Below are positions 1 through 8,591 of a stretch of DNA of 64,000 bases, one piece after another. The notes under the pieces are model-generated. The model did no database searches and was not told the origin of the DNA. It saw only the letters and a list, made by a program, of their open reading frames with translations. Position numbers and translations under genes: made by a program. This DNA comes from Catenuloplanes atrovinosus (GTDB lineage Bacteria; Actinomycetota; Actinomycetes; Mycobacteriales; Micromonosporaceae), in contig NZ_JAVDYB010000001.1 of assembly GCF_031458235.1 (NCBI RefSeq), forward strand, positions 6,000,001-6,064,000. Direction: 5' to 3'. Within the stretch, counting starts at the first letter, position 1; the number at the start of each line of letters is the position of its first letter.

Positions 1-838
1 AGGCCATCACGTCGGTGTAGCCCTCGACGATCACGGCGCGACTCTCCCGCGCGATGTCCCGTTTCGCGTGGTCGATGCCGTAGAGCACGTGCGACTTCTT
101 GTAGAGCGGCGTCTCCGGCGTGTTCAGGTACTTCGGTCCGTCATCGTCGTCGAACAACCTGCGCGCGCCGAACCCGATGACGTCGCCGCTGATGTCCCTG
201 ATCGGCCAGAGCAGCCGCCGCCGGAACCGGTCGATCAGCGAACCGGACCGCGCCGGGCGGGACAGCCCGGCCGTGACCAGTTCGTCCGCGGTGTAGCCCT
301 TCTGCCGCAGGTGCCGGGTCAGCGGGTCCCAGCCCTCGGGGGCGAACCCGCAGCCGTACGCCTCCGCGTGCTCGCGCCCGAAACCGCGCTGGGCCAGGAA
401 CTCGCGCGCCGCCCGCGCGCCCGGCGTGATCAGCTGGGCCCGGTAGAAGTCGGCCGCGTCCGCGTGCGCCGCGATCAGCCGCTGCCGCTGCCCGGGCTGC
501 TGCCGGGGACCGGACGGGCGGCCGCCGGGCGTCTCCTCGTACCGCAGTTGGATGCCGGCCCGGCCGGCCAGCCGCTCGACCGACTCGACGAACGTCAGGT
601 GGTCCGCGTCGATCAGGAACTTGATCGCATCGCCGCCCTTGCCGCAGCCGTGGCAGAAGTAGACGTTGCGCGCCGGCGAGACCGTGAACGACGGCGTCTT
701 CTCGTCGTGGAACGGGCAGAGTCCCTTCAGGTTGCCGCCGCCGGCCGACTTCAGGGTGACGGTCTCGGAGATCACGTCGGCGATCGCCGTCCGCTCACGC
801 ACCAGCGCGATGTCCTCGTCCCGAATCCTGCCGGCCAT
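1..838 (-). CDS. dnaG: DNA primase DnaG, N-terminal part (cut by window edge)
   Basis: This is the first 279 codons of the replicative primase, which makes RNA primers for chromosome replication; the rest lies beyond base 1. The CHC2 zinc ribbon is visible with Cys41, His44, Cys62 and Cys65 (CPFHDEKTPSF then YFCHGCGKGGD). The catalytic core follows, and the start of the Toprim domain (VEGYTDVMA) is reached near residue 270. The ATG at 838 is preceded by a GGGAGG ribosome site about ten bases upstream. dgt lies just upstream on the same strand, the order usual in actinobacteria. Identification is secure; only the C-terminal helicase-binding region is missing. Confidence 0.97.
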   Translation of the reverse strand, partial: MAGRIRDEDIALVRERTAIADVISETVTLKSAGGGNLKGLCPFHDEKTPSFTVSPARNVYFCHGCGKGGDAIKFLIDADHLTFVESVERLAGRAGIQLRYEETPGGRPSGPRQQPGQRQRLIAAHADAADFYRAQLITPGARAAREFLAQRGFGREHAEAYGCGFAPEGWDPLTRHLRQKGYTADELVTAGLSRPARSGSLIDRFRRRLLWPIRDISGDVIGFGARRLFDDDDGPKYLNTPETPLYKKSHVLYGIDHAKRDIARESRAVIVEGYTDVMA

Positions 839-959
839 CCCCGCCGCACCTCCCGCTCCGCGCGCCCCGGTCCCGACCCCCACGGTCACAACCATCAGAG
901 CGTTCCAAGGGTACGGCGGGAGCCGCGCGACCCGGAGGGGCCAGTCGGCGGTTTCGTCC

Positions 960-2168
960 TCAGGTGAGCGCGCGGTGCCAGGAGACGGCGGCCGGATCGG
1001 TGAGCGACGCCACCTGATCGATCACCACGCGCAGCCGCGCGGCGTCGTCCGGCGCGGCCCGCCAGATCGGCGCGAACACCGGGTCCAGCCCTTCCGGCGC
1101 GCGCACGGCCAGCACGTGCACCAGCCGGGTGAGCGCCTCCCGCTGCCGCTCCTGCTCGGCCGCCGCGCCGGGGCGGCGCATCACGTACCGCAACGCCATG
1201 CCCTTCAGCAGCGCGCACCGGATGCGCACGTCGCGCGGGACGATCAGGTCCGCGGCGTACCGGCGCAGGGATCGTGATCCGAAGCCCTCGACCGTGGCCT
1301 CGACCGGCGCGGCGACCAGCCGCCCGGTCAGCACGCTGGTCATCCGCTTGAGCGCGATCTGCGCGCGGTGGCTGCCGTCGTAGGCCAGCACCGGCGCCAG
1401 CAGCGGCCCGGCCAGCAGCTCGGACAGCGCGGCACCGAGCAGGTCGACCGGCTCCTCGGAGTAGACGCCGGACACGTCGGCGCAGAGCGCGGCCCGCTCG
1501 TCGGCGTCCACGGCCAGCCGCTCCAGGTCGATGTAGCCGCCGTGGATGCCGTCCTCCAGGTCGTGCACGGAGTACGCCACGTCGTCCGCCCAGTCCATCA
1601 CCTGGGCCTCCAGCGACTTCCGCTCGGGCTCCGGGGCGTGCTTCCGTACCCACTCGAAGACCGGCAGGTCGTCGGCGTAGACGCCGAACTTGCGGCGCAC
1701 GCCGTCCCGGCGCCACGGGTACTTGCAGGTGGCGTCCAGCGAGGCGCGGGTCAGATTGAGCCCGGCGCCCTCGACCTTCGCCTCCAGCCGGGTCAGCACG
1801 CGCAGCGTCTGCGCGTTCCCCTCGAAGCCGCCGCACGCGCCCGCGACCGCGTCCAGCGCGGCCTCGCCGTTGTGCCCGAACGGCGGGTGGCCCAGGTCGT
1901 GGGCGAGCCCGGCCACGTCCACCACGTCCGGGTCACAGCCGAGGCGCTCGCCCATCTCGCGGGCGATCTGCGCCACCTCCAGCGAGTGGGTGAGCCGGGT
2001 GCGCGGGAAGTCGTCCGCCCCGGCCACGTGCACCTGCGTCTTGGACGCCAGCCGCCGGAACCCGGCCGAGTGCAGCACCCGCGCCCGGTCCCGCTGGAAG
2101 GGCGTGCGCCCGTACCCGGTGTCCTTGGCCGTCTCGTCCGCCCACCGCTCCGCGTCCTCGACGATCAT
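960..2168 (-). CDS. dgt: Deoxyguanosinetriphosphate triphosphohydrolase-like protein
   Basis: The protein of 402 residues is an HD-domain dNTP triphosphohydrolase, expected to cleave dGTP to deoxyguanosine and triphosphate and so control nucleotide pools. The metal-binding residues are visible: His61 (RLTHSLEV), His90-Asp91 (GLAHDLGHPPFGHNGE) and a later Asp in WADDVAYSVHDLEDG. The frame is open for seven codons further upstream, but MIVEDAERWADE is where family members normally begin, so I chose the ATG at 2168. It lies upstream of dnaG in the same direction with about 120 bases between them. Substrate preference among dNTPs cannot be read from the sequence. Confidence 0.95.
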   Translation of the reverse strand: MIVEDAERWADETAKDTGYGRTPFQRDRARVLHSAGFRRLASKTQVHVAGADDFPRTRLTHSLEVAQIAREMGERLGCDPDVVDVAGLAHDLGHPPFGHNGEAALDAVAGACGGFEGNAQTLRVLTRLEAKVEGAGLNLTRASLDATCKYPWRRDGVRRKFGVYADDLPVFEWVRKHAPEPERKSLEAQVMDWADDVAYSVHDLEDGIHGGYIDLERLAVDADERAALCADVSGVYSEEPVDLLGAALSELLAGPLLAPVLAYDGSHRAQIALKRMTSVLTGRLVAAPVEATVEGFGSRSLRRYAADLIVPRDVRIRCALLKGMALRYVMRRPGAAAEQERQREALTRLVHVLAVRAPEGLDPVFAPIWRAAPDDAARLRVVIDQVASLTDPAAVSWHRALT

Positions 2169-2231
2169 GGGTCGAGCGTAGTGCCGCACCCCACCTCACG
2201 GCCCCGCCGTCGCCGGGATTTCCGCCGCCGT

Positions 2232-2585
2232 TCAGGAGCGCGGCGCCAGCACACAGAACTCGTTGCCCTCCGGGTCGGCCAGCACCACCCAGCCGTCGAC
2301 GCTGCCCTGACCGACGTCGACGTGCCGGGCGCCCATGTCGACCAGGCGCTCCACCTCGGCCTCCTGGTTCTCCGGGCGCAGGTCGAGGTGGAGGCGGTTC
2401 TTCACGCTCTTGAGCTCGGGGACCGCGACGAAGACGATGCCGGGGGCCTCGCCGGCCTTGCGGCGGATCTCCACCTCGCCGGGGCGCTCGTAGGTCACCT
2501 GGTAGTGCAGCGCCTCCGCCCACCACCGGGCCAGCCGGCCGGGGTCCTCGGCGTCGACGACCACGTTCTCCCACTCGCTGCCCAT
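2232..2585 (-). CDS. VOC family (glyoxalase-like) protein
   Basis: This small protein of 117 residues has the vicinal-oxygen-chelate fold: WENVVVDAEDPGRLARWWAE at the N terminus, HLDLRP in the middle and a terminal LADPEGNEFCVL strand typical of the glyoxalase/bleomycin-resistance group. The substrate is unknown. An upstream in-frame ATG (2597) overlaps the likely ribosome site AGGAG, so the ATG at 2585, six bases after it, is the better start. It is transcribed away from the roadblock operon, so the gap upstream probably holds both promoters. Confidence 0.85.
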   Translation of the reverse strand: MGSEWENVVVDAEDPGRLARWWAEALHYQVTYERPGEVEIRRKAGEAPGIVFVAVPELKSVKNRLHLDLRPENQEAEVERLVDMGARHVDVGQGSVDGWVVLADPEGNEFCVLAPRS

Positions 2586-2883
2586 GGTGCTCCTCATCGT
2601 CCGGCCGCTGGCGGCAAGGTGACGAACACGTTACGCCGGGAAACCGATCGCGGCACCCTACGTTCCACTGAGCGCCATAAATCCTGGGTCTGCCATCACG
2701 GTACGAGGCGCGGCTCGGAGCACACCGTAGTGGGATAGAGAATTTCCATGCCCGGTAGTAGCGTGCCGGGAGCACAACGTCACCGACCGGCGGTCGCCGG
2801 TCCCCCCACCATTGCCCGGCGTCCGATCGCCTTCCGCTGGCCGGAGCGGAGGCGAGGCATCCGCGCCGGGTAGAGGAGAGCGT
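2586..2883. other. Divergent intergenic region, 298 bp
   Basis: This gap lies between the VOC gene (minus) and the first roadblock gene (plus) and should hold both promoters. It has an AT-richer patch near 2735-2750 and a perfect inverted repeat at 2785-2802, with eight-base arms (GACCGGCG / CGCCGGTC) and a two-base centre. The repeat lies about 80 bases before the GTG start of the roadblock gene and could be an operator. No gene is supported here. Confidence 0.5.
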
Positions 2884-3264
2884 GTGTCCGGCATCGACGA
2901 CTGCCTCCGGCAGGCGATGACAATCCCCGGCGCGATCGGCGCCAGCCTGGTCGACTACACCACCGGCTTCGCGCTGGGCTCCGCGGGCGCCGCACCCGGC
3001 GACGACCCGGAGGGCACGGCCACCGGCACGGCCGACATCGTGCACGCCGCGATCACCCGGTCGCCGTTCGCGTCGGCCCGGCCCGGCGACGGCGTCGAGG
3101 ACGTCATCATCACCACCGCGGGCGGCTACCACCTGATCCGGCTGCTGCGCACCGGGTTCGACAGCCGGTTGGCCCTCTACCTGTGGCTGGACCGGGACCT
3201 CGGCAACCTGGCGGTCGGCCGGCACCGGCTCCGGACGCTCGCCGAAGGCCTGGTGACCGCGTGA
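2884..3264 (+). CDS. Roadblock/LC7-like small protein (first copy)
   Basis: This protein of 126 residues is a paralogue of the one at 5321-5692. Both begin with a helix followed by IDGAIG/IPGAIG, then LVDYT(T/S)G and a GVEDVIITxxGGYHLIR-type segment and end in a basic helix. The pattern resembles small actinobacterial roadblock proteins, which act as dimeric scaffolds for small GTPases or kinases. The GTG at 2884 follows a GAGGAGAG ribosome site by a few bases; an upstream ATG in frame lacks one. It starts a cluster of four same-strand genes. Biochemical role unknown. Confidence 0.8.
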   Translation: MSGIDDCLRQAMTIPGAIGASLVDYTTGFALGSAGAAPGDDPEGTATGTADIVHAAITRSPFASARPGDGVEDVIITTAGGYHLIRLLRTGFDSRLALYLWLDRDLGNLAVGRHRLRTLAEGLVTA

Positions 3265-3292
3265 TCGCCGAGGACCGGCGAGGAGCCCACAC

Positions 3293-4696
3293 GTGAAGCC
3301 CGCCCGTGCCGCCAAGGCGACCCTGCCCCGCCGGGCGCTGAGTCAGCTCGTCAACGCCGGTGAGACCGGCGCGCTGCACGTCGACGGCGACCCCGGCGGC
3401 GTGATCTACCTGACGAAGGGGCAGGTGGGCTACGCCGAGTCGCCGGCCGCGCCGGGGCCCGGCGAGCTGCTGACCGCGTCCGGCCGGCTCGCGGCCCGCA
3501 CGTGGGAATCCGCGGTCGCCTCGGGAAAAGACGCACACCGTGTCGGTCGCCTGCTCGTGGAACAGGGGCACCTTACGGAAGGCGAGCTTGAGCTCTGTGT
3601 TCTTGGGGTGATCTATGACGCGGCGTACTTCGTGCTGCAACCGGCGGCCGTGCCCGTCCGGTTCGAGGCGGGCGAACGGCACTGGCTCGGCCCGGTCTGC
3701 CGAGTGGACGCGGACGTGCTGGCTCGGGAGACGACGCGACGGCGGCGCCTCCTCGACGAGGTCTTCGAGTCGTCCACGCTGGACACGGCGCCGGTTCGGC
3801 CGGTCGCCCGGCCGCCCGTCGAGCGCGTCGTGCTGAGTGCGCTGCAGTACGAGCTGCTGATCGCGGCGGACGGCGAGCGCACCCCGCCCACGCTCGCCCG
3901 GCTCCTCGGCCGGGCCGGTTACGTGACGCTCCAGCAGGTGCGCGAGCTGGCGGCGGCCGGCCTGATCATGACGCCGCCGGAGGAGCGCGCGCCCGGCGGG
4001 CGGGCCGCCGCGCGGCGTGGCGGCGGCGACCCGAAGGCGACGGTGGTCGCGAAGACACCGGCGGGCACGGCAGCACCGGGGGGCGCGGGAGCACCGGCAG
4101 GTGCCGGGGCACCGGCAGGTGCCGGGGCACCGCGCGCCGCGGTACCGGCGGCGTCCGAAACGGCACGGGTGGCGACCGCCGCCATCGTGATCCCGCCGCC
4201 CACAGTGGAGGAACCGACGGTCCGGCTCACGCCACGCGAGCCGTTCAGACCACGGAAGCCGGCCACGTCGCGCGAGCCGCACACCCAGTGCGAGCCGCAC
4301 ACCCAGCGCGAGCCGGCCACGCCACGCGAGCCGGCCACGCCACGCGAGCCGGCCACGCCCGAGACGGCGGGACCCCCGGCCGACACCGCGAGAGTCCCGG
4401 CCGAGGTGGCGAGGACCGCGCCCGGCACGGCGAGACCCCCGGCCGAGACGTCGGGGCCCGCGGCCGACACGGTGCGGTTGCCGCGCAAGGGTGGCGGGCG
4501 GCGGCGGGCCGGGAACCGGGCCGCGGCCGCGGCCGCGGTACCCACCGAGGGGCTGCCGCGCCGCAGTCCCGGGGAGCAGATGCCGAGCGGTGCCGGTGAC
4601 GTGCGGACCGCGCCGGACGGTGGCCCGCTGCGCGGCGACGCCCCGGACGAGGCCCTGCTCACGCGCATCCGCAGCGCGCTGAAGGCGTTGCGGTGA
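3293..4696 (+). CDS. PATAN/DUF4388-like protein with long low-complexity tail
   Basis: The protein has 467 residues. Residues 10-130 resemble DUF4388/PATAN scaffolding domains (TGALHVDGDPGGVIYLTKGQ, then VGRLLVEQGHLTEGEL). Residues about 180-225 look like a winged helix (ARLLGRAGYVTLQQVRELAA). From about residue 235 the chain is low complexity, rich in Ala, Pro, Gly and Thr, with repeats such as AGAGAP and EPATPR, and a basic patch (LPRKGGGRRRAG) before the C terminus. It sits between two roadblock genes and is presumably co-transcribed. In known systems such proteins pair with roadblock or GTPase switches; a signalling scaffold is inference only. Confidence 0.7.
   Translation: MKPARAAKATLPRRALSQLVNAGETGALHVDGDPGGVIYLTKGQVGYAESPAAPGPGELLTASGRLAARTWESAVASGKDAHRVGRLLVEQGHLTEGELELCVLGVIYDAAYFVLQPAAVPVRFEAGERHWLGPVCRVDADVLARETTRRRRLLDEVFESSTLDTAPVRPVARPPVERVVLSALQYELLIAADGERTPPTLARLLGRAGYVTLQQVRELAAAGLIMTPPEERAPGGRAAARRGGGDPKATVVAKTPAGTAAPGGAGAPAGAGAPAGAGAPRAAVPAASETARVATAAIVIPPPTVEEPTVRLTPREPFRPRKPATSREPHTQCEPHTQREPATPREPATPREPATPETAGPPADTARVPAEVARTAPGTARPPAETSGPAADTVRLPRKGGGRRRAGNRAAAAAAVPTEGLPRRSPGEQMPSGAGDVRTAPDGGPLRGDAPDEALLTRIRSALKALR
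4266..4365 (+). repeat. In-gene repeats encoding EP(H/A)T-type motifs
   Basis: Within the PATAN/DUF4388-like gene there are tandem near-copies of a 15-18 base unit of the type GCCACGCCACGCGAGCCG, encoding EPHTQ(C/R) and then EPATPR repeats. A shorter direct repeat of GCACCGGCAGGTGCCGGG lies just upstream around 4090-4130 and encodes AGAGAP. The array stays in frame, so copy number could vary without breaking the protein. Confidence 0.7.
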
Positions 4697-4804
4697 GCAC
4701 CACCGCGGTCCGCGCTCCCCCGGCCGCGCACCGGACGCGGGCACCGCACGACCACCCTCACCGACCTAGCGTTCCCATCCCTGCCCTCGCGAAGGAGAAC
4801 TGCC

Positions 4805-5293
4805 GTGGAAACCGACCGGGCGGTGCTGGCCGAGCTCGCCAGGCTTCGCAGCCGGCTGCCCGATCTGTCGGCCACCGTGATCGCCGGCGTCGACGGGATG
4901 CTGCTCGCGTACGACGCCCCCGGGCTCCAGCCGGAGACGATCGCCGCGCTCGCCGCGGCGAACCTCGGCCTGACGCAGCGCTTCGCCCAGACCGTGGGCC
5001 ACGGCGACCTGCGCGAAACCATGATCGAATCATCCGGCGGGTACGTGGCGATCTACGCCGCCGGAGTCCGCACGCTGCTCGCCGTGCTCGCCAGGCCGAG
5101 CGCGAACGTGGCACGCATCCACCACGAGGCGCGGCGCACCGCGCGACGCCTCGGTGAGCTGCTCGACCCGGTGGAGACGCGACCGCCGGCGCAGACCGCG
5201 CAGGTCATCCCGGTCGAGGGCCAGGTGCCCCTGGCAAAGCGCACGCCGATGGCCGCGCTGCAGTCGAGCGTTCCCGGCCAGCGCGCCGGATAA
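4805..5293 (+). CDS. Roadblock/LC7 domain protein
   Basis: This protein of 162 residues has a roadblock/LC7 pattern: an N-terminal helix (VLAELARLRSRLPDL), then SATVIAGVDGMLLAYDA, a central helix and GGYVAIYAAGVRTLLAVLA. This form is closer to MglB/CvnB-type proteins than its two shorter neighbours. The GTG start follows AAGGAGAA by six bases. The C-terminal 35 residues are unstructured. It is the third gene of the cluster. The histidine kinase, DUF742 and GTPase partners of a classical conservon are not present in this window. Confidence 0.75.
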   Translation: METDRAVLAELARLRSRLPDLSATVIAGVDGMLLAYDAPGLQPETIAALAAANLGLTQRFAQTVGHGDLRETMIESSGGYVAIYAAGVRTLLAVLARPSANVARIHHEARRTARRLGELLDPVETRPPAQTAQVIPVEGQVPLAKRTPMAALQSSVPGQRAG

Positions 5294-5320
5294 AACCCCT
5301 AGGTACGGAGGAAGACTGAC

Positions 5321-5692
5321 ATGCCCGACATGGACCTGGCGCTGAAGGAAGCGATGAACATCGACGGCGCGATCGGCGTGGCGCTGGTGGACTACACCAG
5401 CGGCATGGCGCTCGGCGTCGCGGGCGGCACCAAGGAACTGGACCTGACGGTGGCAGCCGCCGGGAACACGGACGTGGTCCGCGCCAAGCTGCGCGCGATG
5501 GAGATGCTCAACCTCAAGGACGGCATCGAGGACATCCTGATCACGCTCGGCGGTCAGTACCACCTGATCCGGCCGCTGACCGGTCGCTCCGGCAAGGGGC
5601 TGTTCCTCTACCTGGCGCTGCTGAAGAACCGGGCCAACCTGGCCATGGCGCGCCACCAGCTGAAGAAGATCGAGGAAGACCTGGACGTGTAG
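5321..5692 (+). CDS. Roadblock/LC7-like small protein (second copy)
   Basis: This protein of 123 residues is a paralogue of the protein at 2884-3264, sharing LVDYTSG, GIEDILITLGGQYHLIR and the terminal basic helix (NLAMARHQLKKIEEDL). A strong GGAGGAAG ribosome site precedes the ATG. It is the last gene of the four-gene cluster and is followed after four bases by a strong hairpin terminator. Two diverged copies flanking a scaffold gene and an LC7 gene suggest heteromeric assembly, which is inference. Confidence 0.8.
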   Translation: MPDMDLALKEAMNIDGAIGVALVDYTSGMALGVAGGTKELDLTVAAAGNTDVVRAKLRAMEMLNLKDGIEDILITLGGQYHLIRPLTGRSGKGLFLYLALLKNRANLAMARHQLKKIEEDLDV

Positions 5693-5696
5693 CGCG

Positions 5697-5728
5697 GCGG
5701 GCCCGCTGCCGTGACGCAGCGGGCCCGC
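5697..5728. terminator. Bidirectional hairpin terminator
   Basis: A perfect 13-base inverted repeat (GCGGGCCCGCTGC and its complement) with a six-base loop lies between the stop codons of the roadblock operon (plus) and ppdK (minus). Its position between convergent genes and its very high GC stem fit a terminator serving both. There is no strong T-run, as is common in actinobacteria. Confidence 0.85.
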
Positions 5729-5732
5729 ACGC

Positions 5733-8372
5733 TCAGATCGCCGCGCGCCCCGCCTCCAGCCGGGCGATCGGCACCCGGAACGGCGAGCACGACACGTAGT
5801 CCAGCCCCACCTGGTGGAAGAAGTGCACGGAGTCCGGGTCGCCGCCGTGCTCGCCGCAGACGCCGATCTTCAGGCCCGGCCGCGCGGCCCGGCCCTCCTC
5901 GGACGCGATCCGGACCAGCCGGCCCACGCCGTCGGCGTCCAGCGACTCGAACGGCGAGATGCCGAAGATGCCCAGCTCCAGGTAGCGCCAGAAGAACGCG
6001 CCCTCCACGTCGTCGCGGGAGAAGCCCCAGGCCATCTGCGTCAGGTCGTTGGTGCCGAACGAGAAGAACTCGGCCGCCTCCGCGAGCTGGCCCGCGGTGA
6101 GCGCGGCGCGCGGCACCTCGATCATGGTGCCGATCGCCACCGCCACGCCGCTGTCGCCGATCACGTCGGCCAGGATCCGCTCGGCCTCCGCCCGTACCGT
6201 CTCCAGCTCCTGCACGGCGCCGACCAGCGGCACCATGATCTCCGGGCGCGCGGTGCCGCCGGCGCGGGTGACCTCGACCGCGGCCTCCGCGATGGCGCGC
6301 ACCTGCATGGCGAACAGGCCGGGCACGACCAGCCCCAGCCGTACGCCACGCAGCCCCAGCATCGGGTTCTGCTCGTGCATGCGCTGCACGGCCGCGAGCA
6401 GTTGCCGCTCCCGGCCGGCGTCCTCGCCGCGCTCCCCCGCGACCGCGACGCGCACCGCGAGGTCGGTCAGCGACGGCAGGAACTCGTGCAGCGGCGGGTC
6501 GATCAGCCGGACCGTGACCGGGAGATCGTCCATGGCGCGGAACAGCTCGACGAAGTCCGCGCGCTGCAACGGCAGCAGCGCGGCCAGCGCGGCCTCCCGC
6601 TCCGGCAGCCCTTCGGCCAGGATCAGCTTCTCCACCAGCTCGCGCCGGTCGCCGAGGAACATGTGCTCGGTACGGCACAGCCCGATCCCCTCCGCGCCGA
6701 ACCGCCGGGCCCGGGCCGCGTCCCCGCCGGTGTCCGCGTTGGCCCTGATCCGCAGCCGCCGCCGCGAGTCCGCGTGCCGCATCAGCCGGTCCACGGCCGT
6801 GACCAGCGGGTCGTCCCCCTCGAACGTGCCCTCGAAGTACCGCACCACGGAGGACGGTTCGACCGGCACCTGGCCGGCGTAGACGCGCCCGGTCGTACCG
6901 TCGATGGAGATCGTGTCCCCCTCGGCGATCCGCCGGCCGTTGACGGTGAACGAGTCCGTGCCCACCTCCAGGTCGTCCGCGCCGCACACGCACGTCTTGC
7001 CCATGCCGCGCGCCACCACGGCCGCGTGGCTGGTCTTGCCGCCGCGCGAGGTGAGGATGCCCTGTGCCGCGATCATGCCGCCCAGGTCGTCCGGGTTCGT
7101 CTCGCGGCGGACCAGGATCACCGCCTCGCCGCGCTCGGCCAGCTCGATCGCGCGCCGCGCGTCGAACACCGCGGCGCCGACCGCGGCGCCGGGTGACGCG
7201 CCGACCGCGCGGGTCAGTTCCTCGCGCGCGCCGGAGAGGTCGAACCGGGGAAACATCAGCTGGCCGAGCTGCGCGCCGGAGACCCGGCGGACCGCCTCGT
7301 CCAGGTCGATCACGCCCTCGTCGACCAGCTGGGCCGCGATCGTGAACGCCGCCGCGGCCGTGCGCTTGCCGACCCGGGTCTGCAACATCCACAGCTTGCC
7401 GCGCTCCACCGTGAACTCGATGTCGCACAGGTCGCGGTAGTGCTCTTCCAGCCGCGCCATGATCCGCAGCAGCTCGTCGTAGGAGGTCTTGTCCAGCCGT
7501 TCCAGCTCCTGCAGCGGTACGGTGTTGCGGATGCCGGCGACCACGTCCTCACCCTGCGCGTTCGCCAGGTAGTCGCCGTAGACGCCCTGCGCGCCGGTGC
7601 CCGGGTCGCGGGTGAACGCCACGCCGGTGCCGGAGTCCGGGCCGAGGTTGCCGAAGACCATCGCCACCACGTTGACCGCGGTGCCCAGGTCGGCCGGGAT
7701 GCGCTCCTGCCGCCGGTAGAGCACCGCGCGGTCCGCGTTCCACGAGTCGAAGACCGCGAGGATCGCCAGCCGCAGTTGCTCGCGCGGCTCCTGCGGGAAG
7801 TCCCGGCCGGTGTGCTCCGCGAACACCTTCTTGTACGTGCCGACCAGCGTCCGCAGGTCGTCCGCGTCCAGGCCGAGGTCGTCCCGCGTACCCCTGCGGT
7901 GTTTGAGCTCGTCCAGCGCGGCGGCGAAGTCCGCCGCCGGCACGTCGCAGACGGTGGCGCCGAACATCTGGATCAATCGGCGGTACGAGTCCCAGGCGAA
8001 CCGCTCGCCGCCCTGCGCCGCCAGCCCGTGCACGCTCTCGTCGTTGAGCCCCACGTTCAGGACGGTCTCCATCATGCCCGGCATGGAGAACTTCGCGCCG
8101 GACCGGACGGAGACGAGCAGCGGGTCCGCGGCGTCGCCCAGCCGGCGTCCGATCCGCTCCTCCAGCGCGGTCAGCCGCGCGTCGATCTGCTCGTCCAGGC
8201 CGTCCGGCAGCCGCTTGTCGTGCAGGTAGGCCCGGCAGGCCTCGGTGGTGATGGTGAACCCGGGCGGGACCGGCAGGCCGAGATTCGTCATCTCGGCCAG
8301 GTTGGCCCCCTTGCCGCCCAGCAGGTCCTTGAGGTCCTTGTTGCCCTCTTCGAAGGCGTAGACGTACCGCAT
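5733..8372 (-). CDS. ppdK: Pyruvate, phosphate dikinase
   Basis: The enzyme of 879 residues interconverts pyruvate, ATP and Pi with phosphoenolpyruvate, AMP and PPi in the cytosol, at the gluconeogenesis/glycolysis node. An N-terminal ATP-grasp domain starts with GGKGANLAEMT and GFTITTEACR. The swivelling phosphohistidine domain is marked by GGKTSHAAVVARGMGKTCVC. The C-terminal PEP-binding barrel ends with ICGEHGGDP-type and SCSPFRVPIARLE segments. The ATG at 8372 has a GGGAGA ribosome site; the reading frame stays open upstream without a better start. Length matches the bacterial family. It is monocistronic and faces a membrane-protein gene divergently. Confidence 0.97.
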   Translation of the reverse strand: MRYVYAFEEGNKDLKDLLGGKGANLAEMTNLGLPVPPGFTITTEACRAYLHDKRLPDGLDEQIDARLTALEERIGRRLGDAADPLLVSVRSGAKFSMPGMMETVLNVGLNDESVHGLAAQGGERFAWDSYRRLIQMFGATVCDVPAADFAAALDELKHRRGTRDDLGLDADDLRTLVGTYKKVFAEHTGRDFPQEPREQLRLAILAVFDSWNADRAVLYRRQERIPADLGTAVNVVAMVFGNLGPDSGTGVAFTRDPGTGAQGVYGDYLANAQGEDVVAGIRNTVPLQELERLDKTSYDELLRIMARLEEHYRDLCDIEFTVERGKLWMLQTRVGKRTAAAAFTIAAQLVDEGVIDLDEAVRRVSGAQLGQLMFPRFDLSGAREELTRAVGASPGAAVGAAVFDARRAIELAERGEAVILVRRETNPDDLGGMIAAQGILTSRGGKTSHAAVVARGMGKTCVCGADDLEVGTDSFTVNGRRIAEGDTISIDGTTGRVYAGQVPVEPSSVVRYFEGTFEGDDPLVTAVDRLMRHADSRRRLRIRANADTGGDAARARRFGAEGIGLCRTEHMFLGDRRELVEKLILAEGLPEREAALAALLPLQRADFVELFRAMDDLPVTVRLIDPPLHEFLPSLTDLAVRVAVAGERGEDAGRERQLLAAVQRMHEQNPMLGLRGVRLGLVVPGLFAMQVRAIAEAAVEVTRAGGTARPEIMVPLVGAVQELETVRAEAERILADVIGDSGVAVAIGTMIEVPRAALTAGQLAEAAEFFSFGTNDLTQMAWGFSRDDVEGAFFWRYLELGIFGISPFESLDADGVGRLVRIASEEGRAARPGLKIGVCGEHGGDPDSVHFFHQVGLDYVSCSPFRVPIARLEAGRAAI

Positions 8373-8591
8373 GCTGATCTCCCGTCCGTTCCGCGCTGAA
8401 CGTGGGTGCCGGTCGATGCCGGTCAGTGGGCGCAATCTAAGCGAGAACGTCGCTCAGTGCGAGGGGAGCGTGACTATTGGCACATCCGAGCGGTGCTCGG
8501 ATTCGCCCCGGAGTTTCTGTTATCCGCGCCGCACCGCCGCGTCTCCGGATGGGCCACAATTCGGCCCGGCACTGCGGAAGGAGAGGGACCC

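Noticed and set aside
2884-5692. Complete conservon (cvn) operon
   Set aside because: Histidine kinase, DUF742 and GTPase genes are absent.
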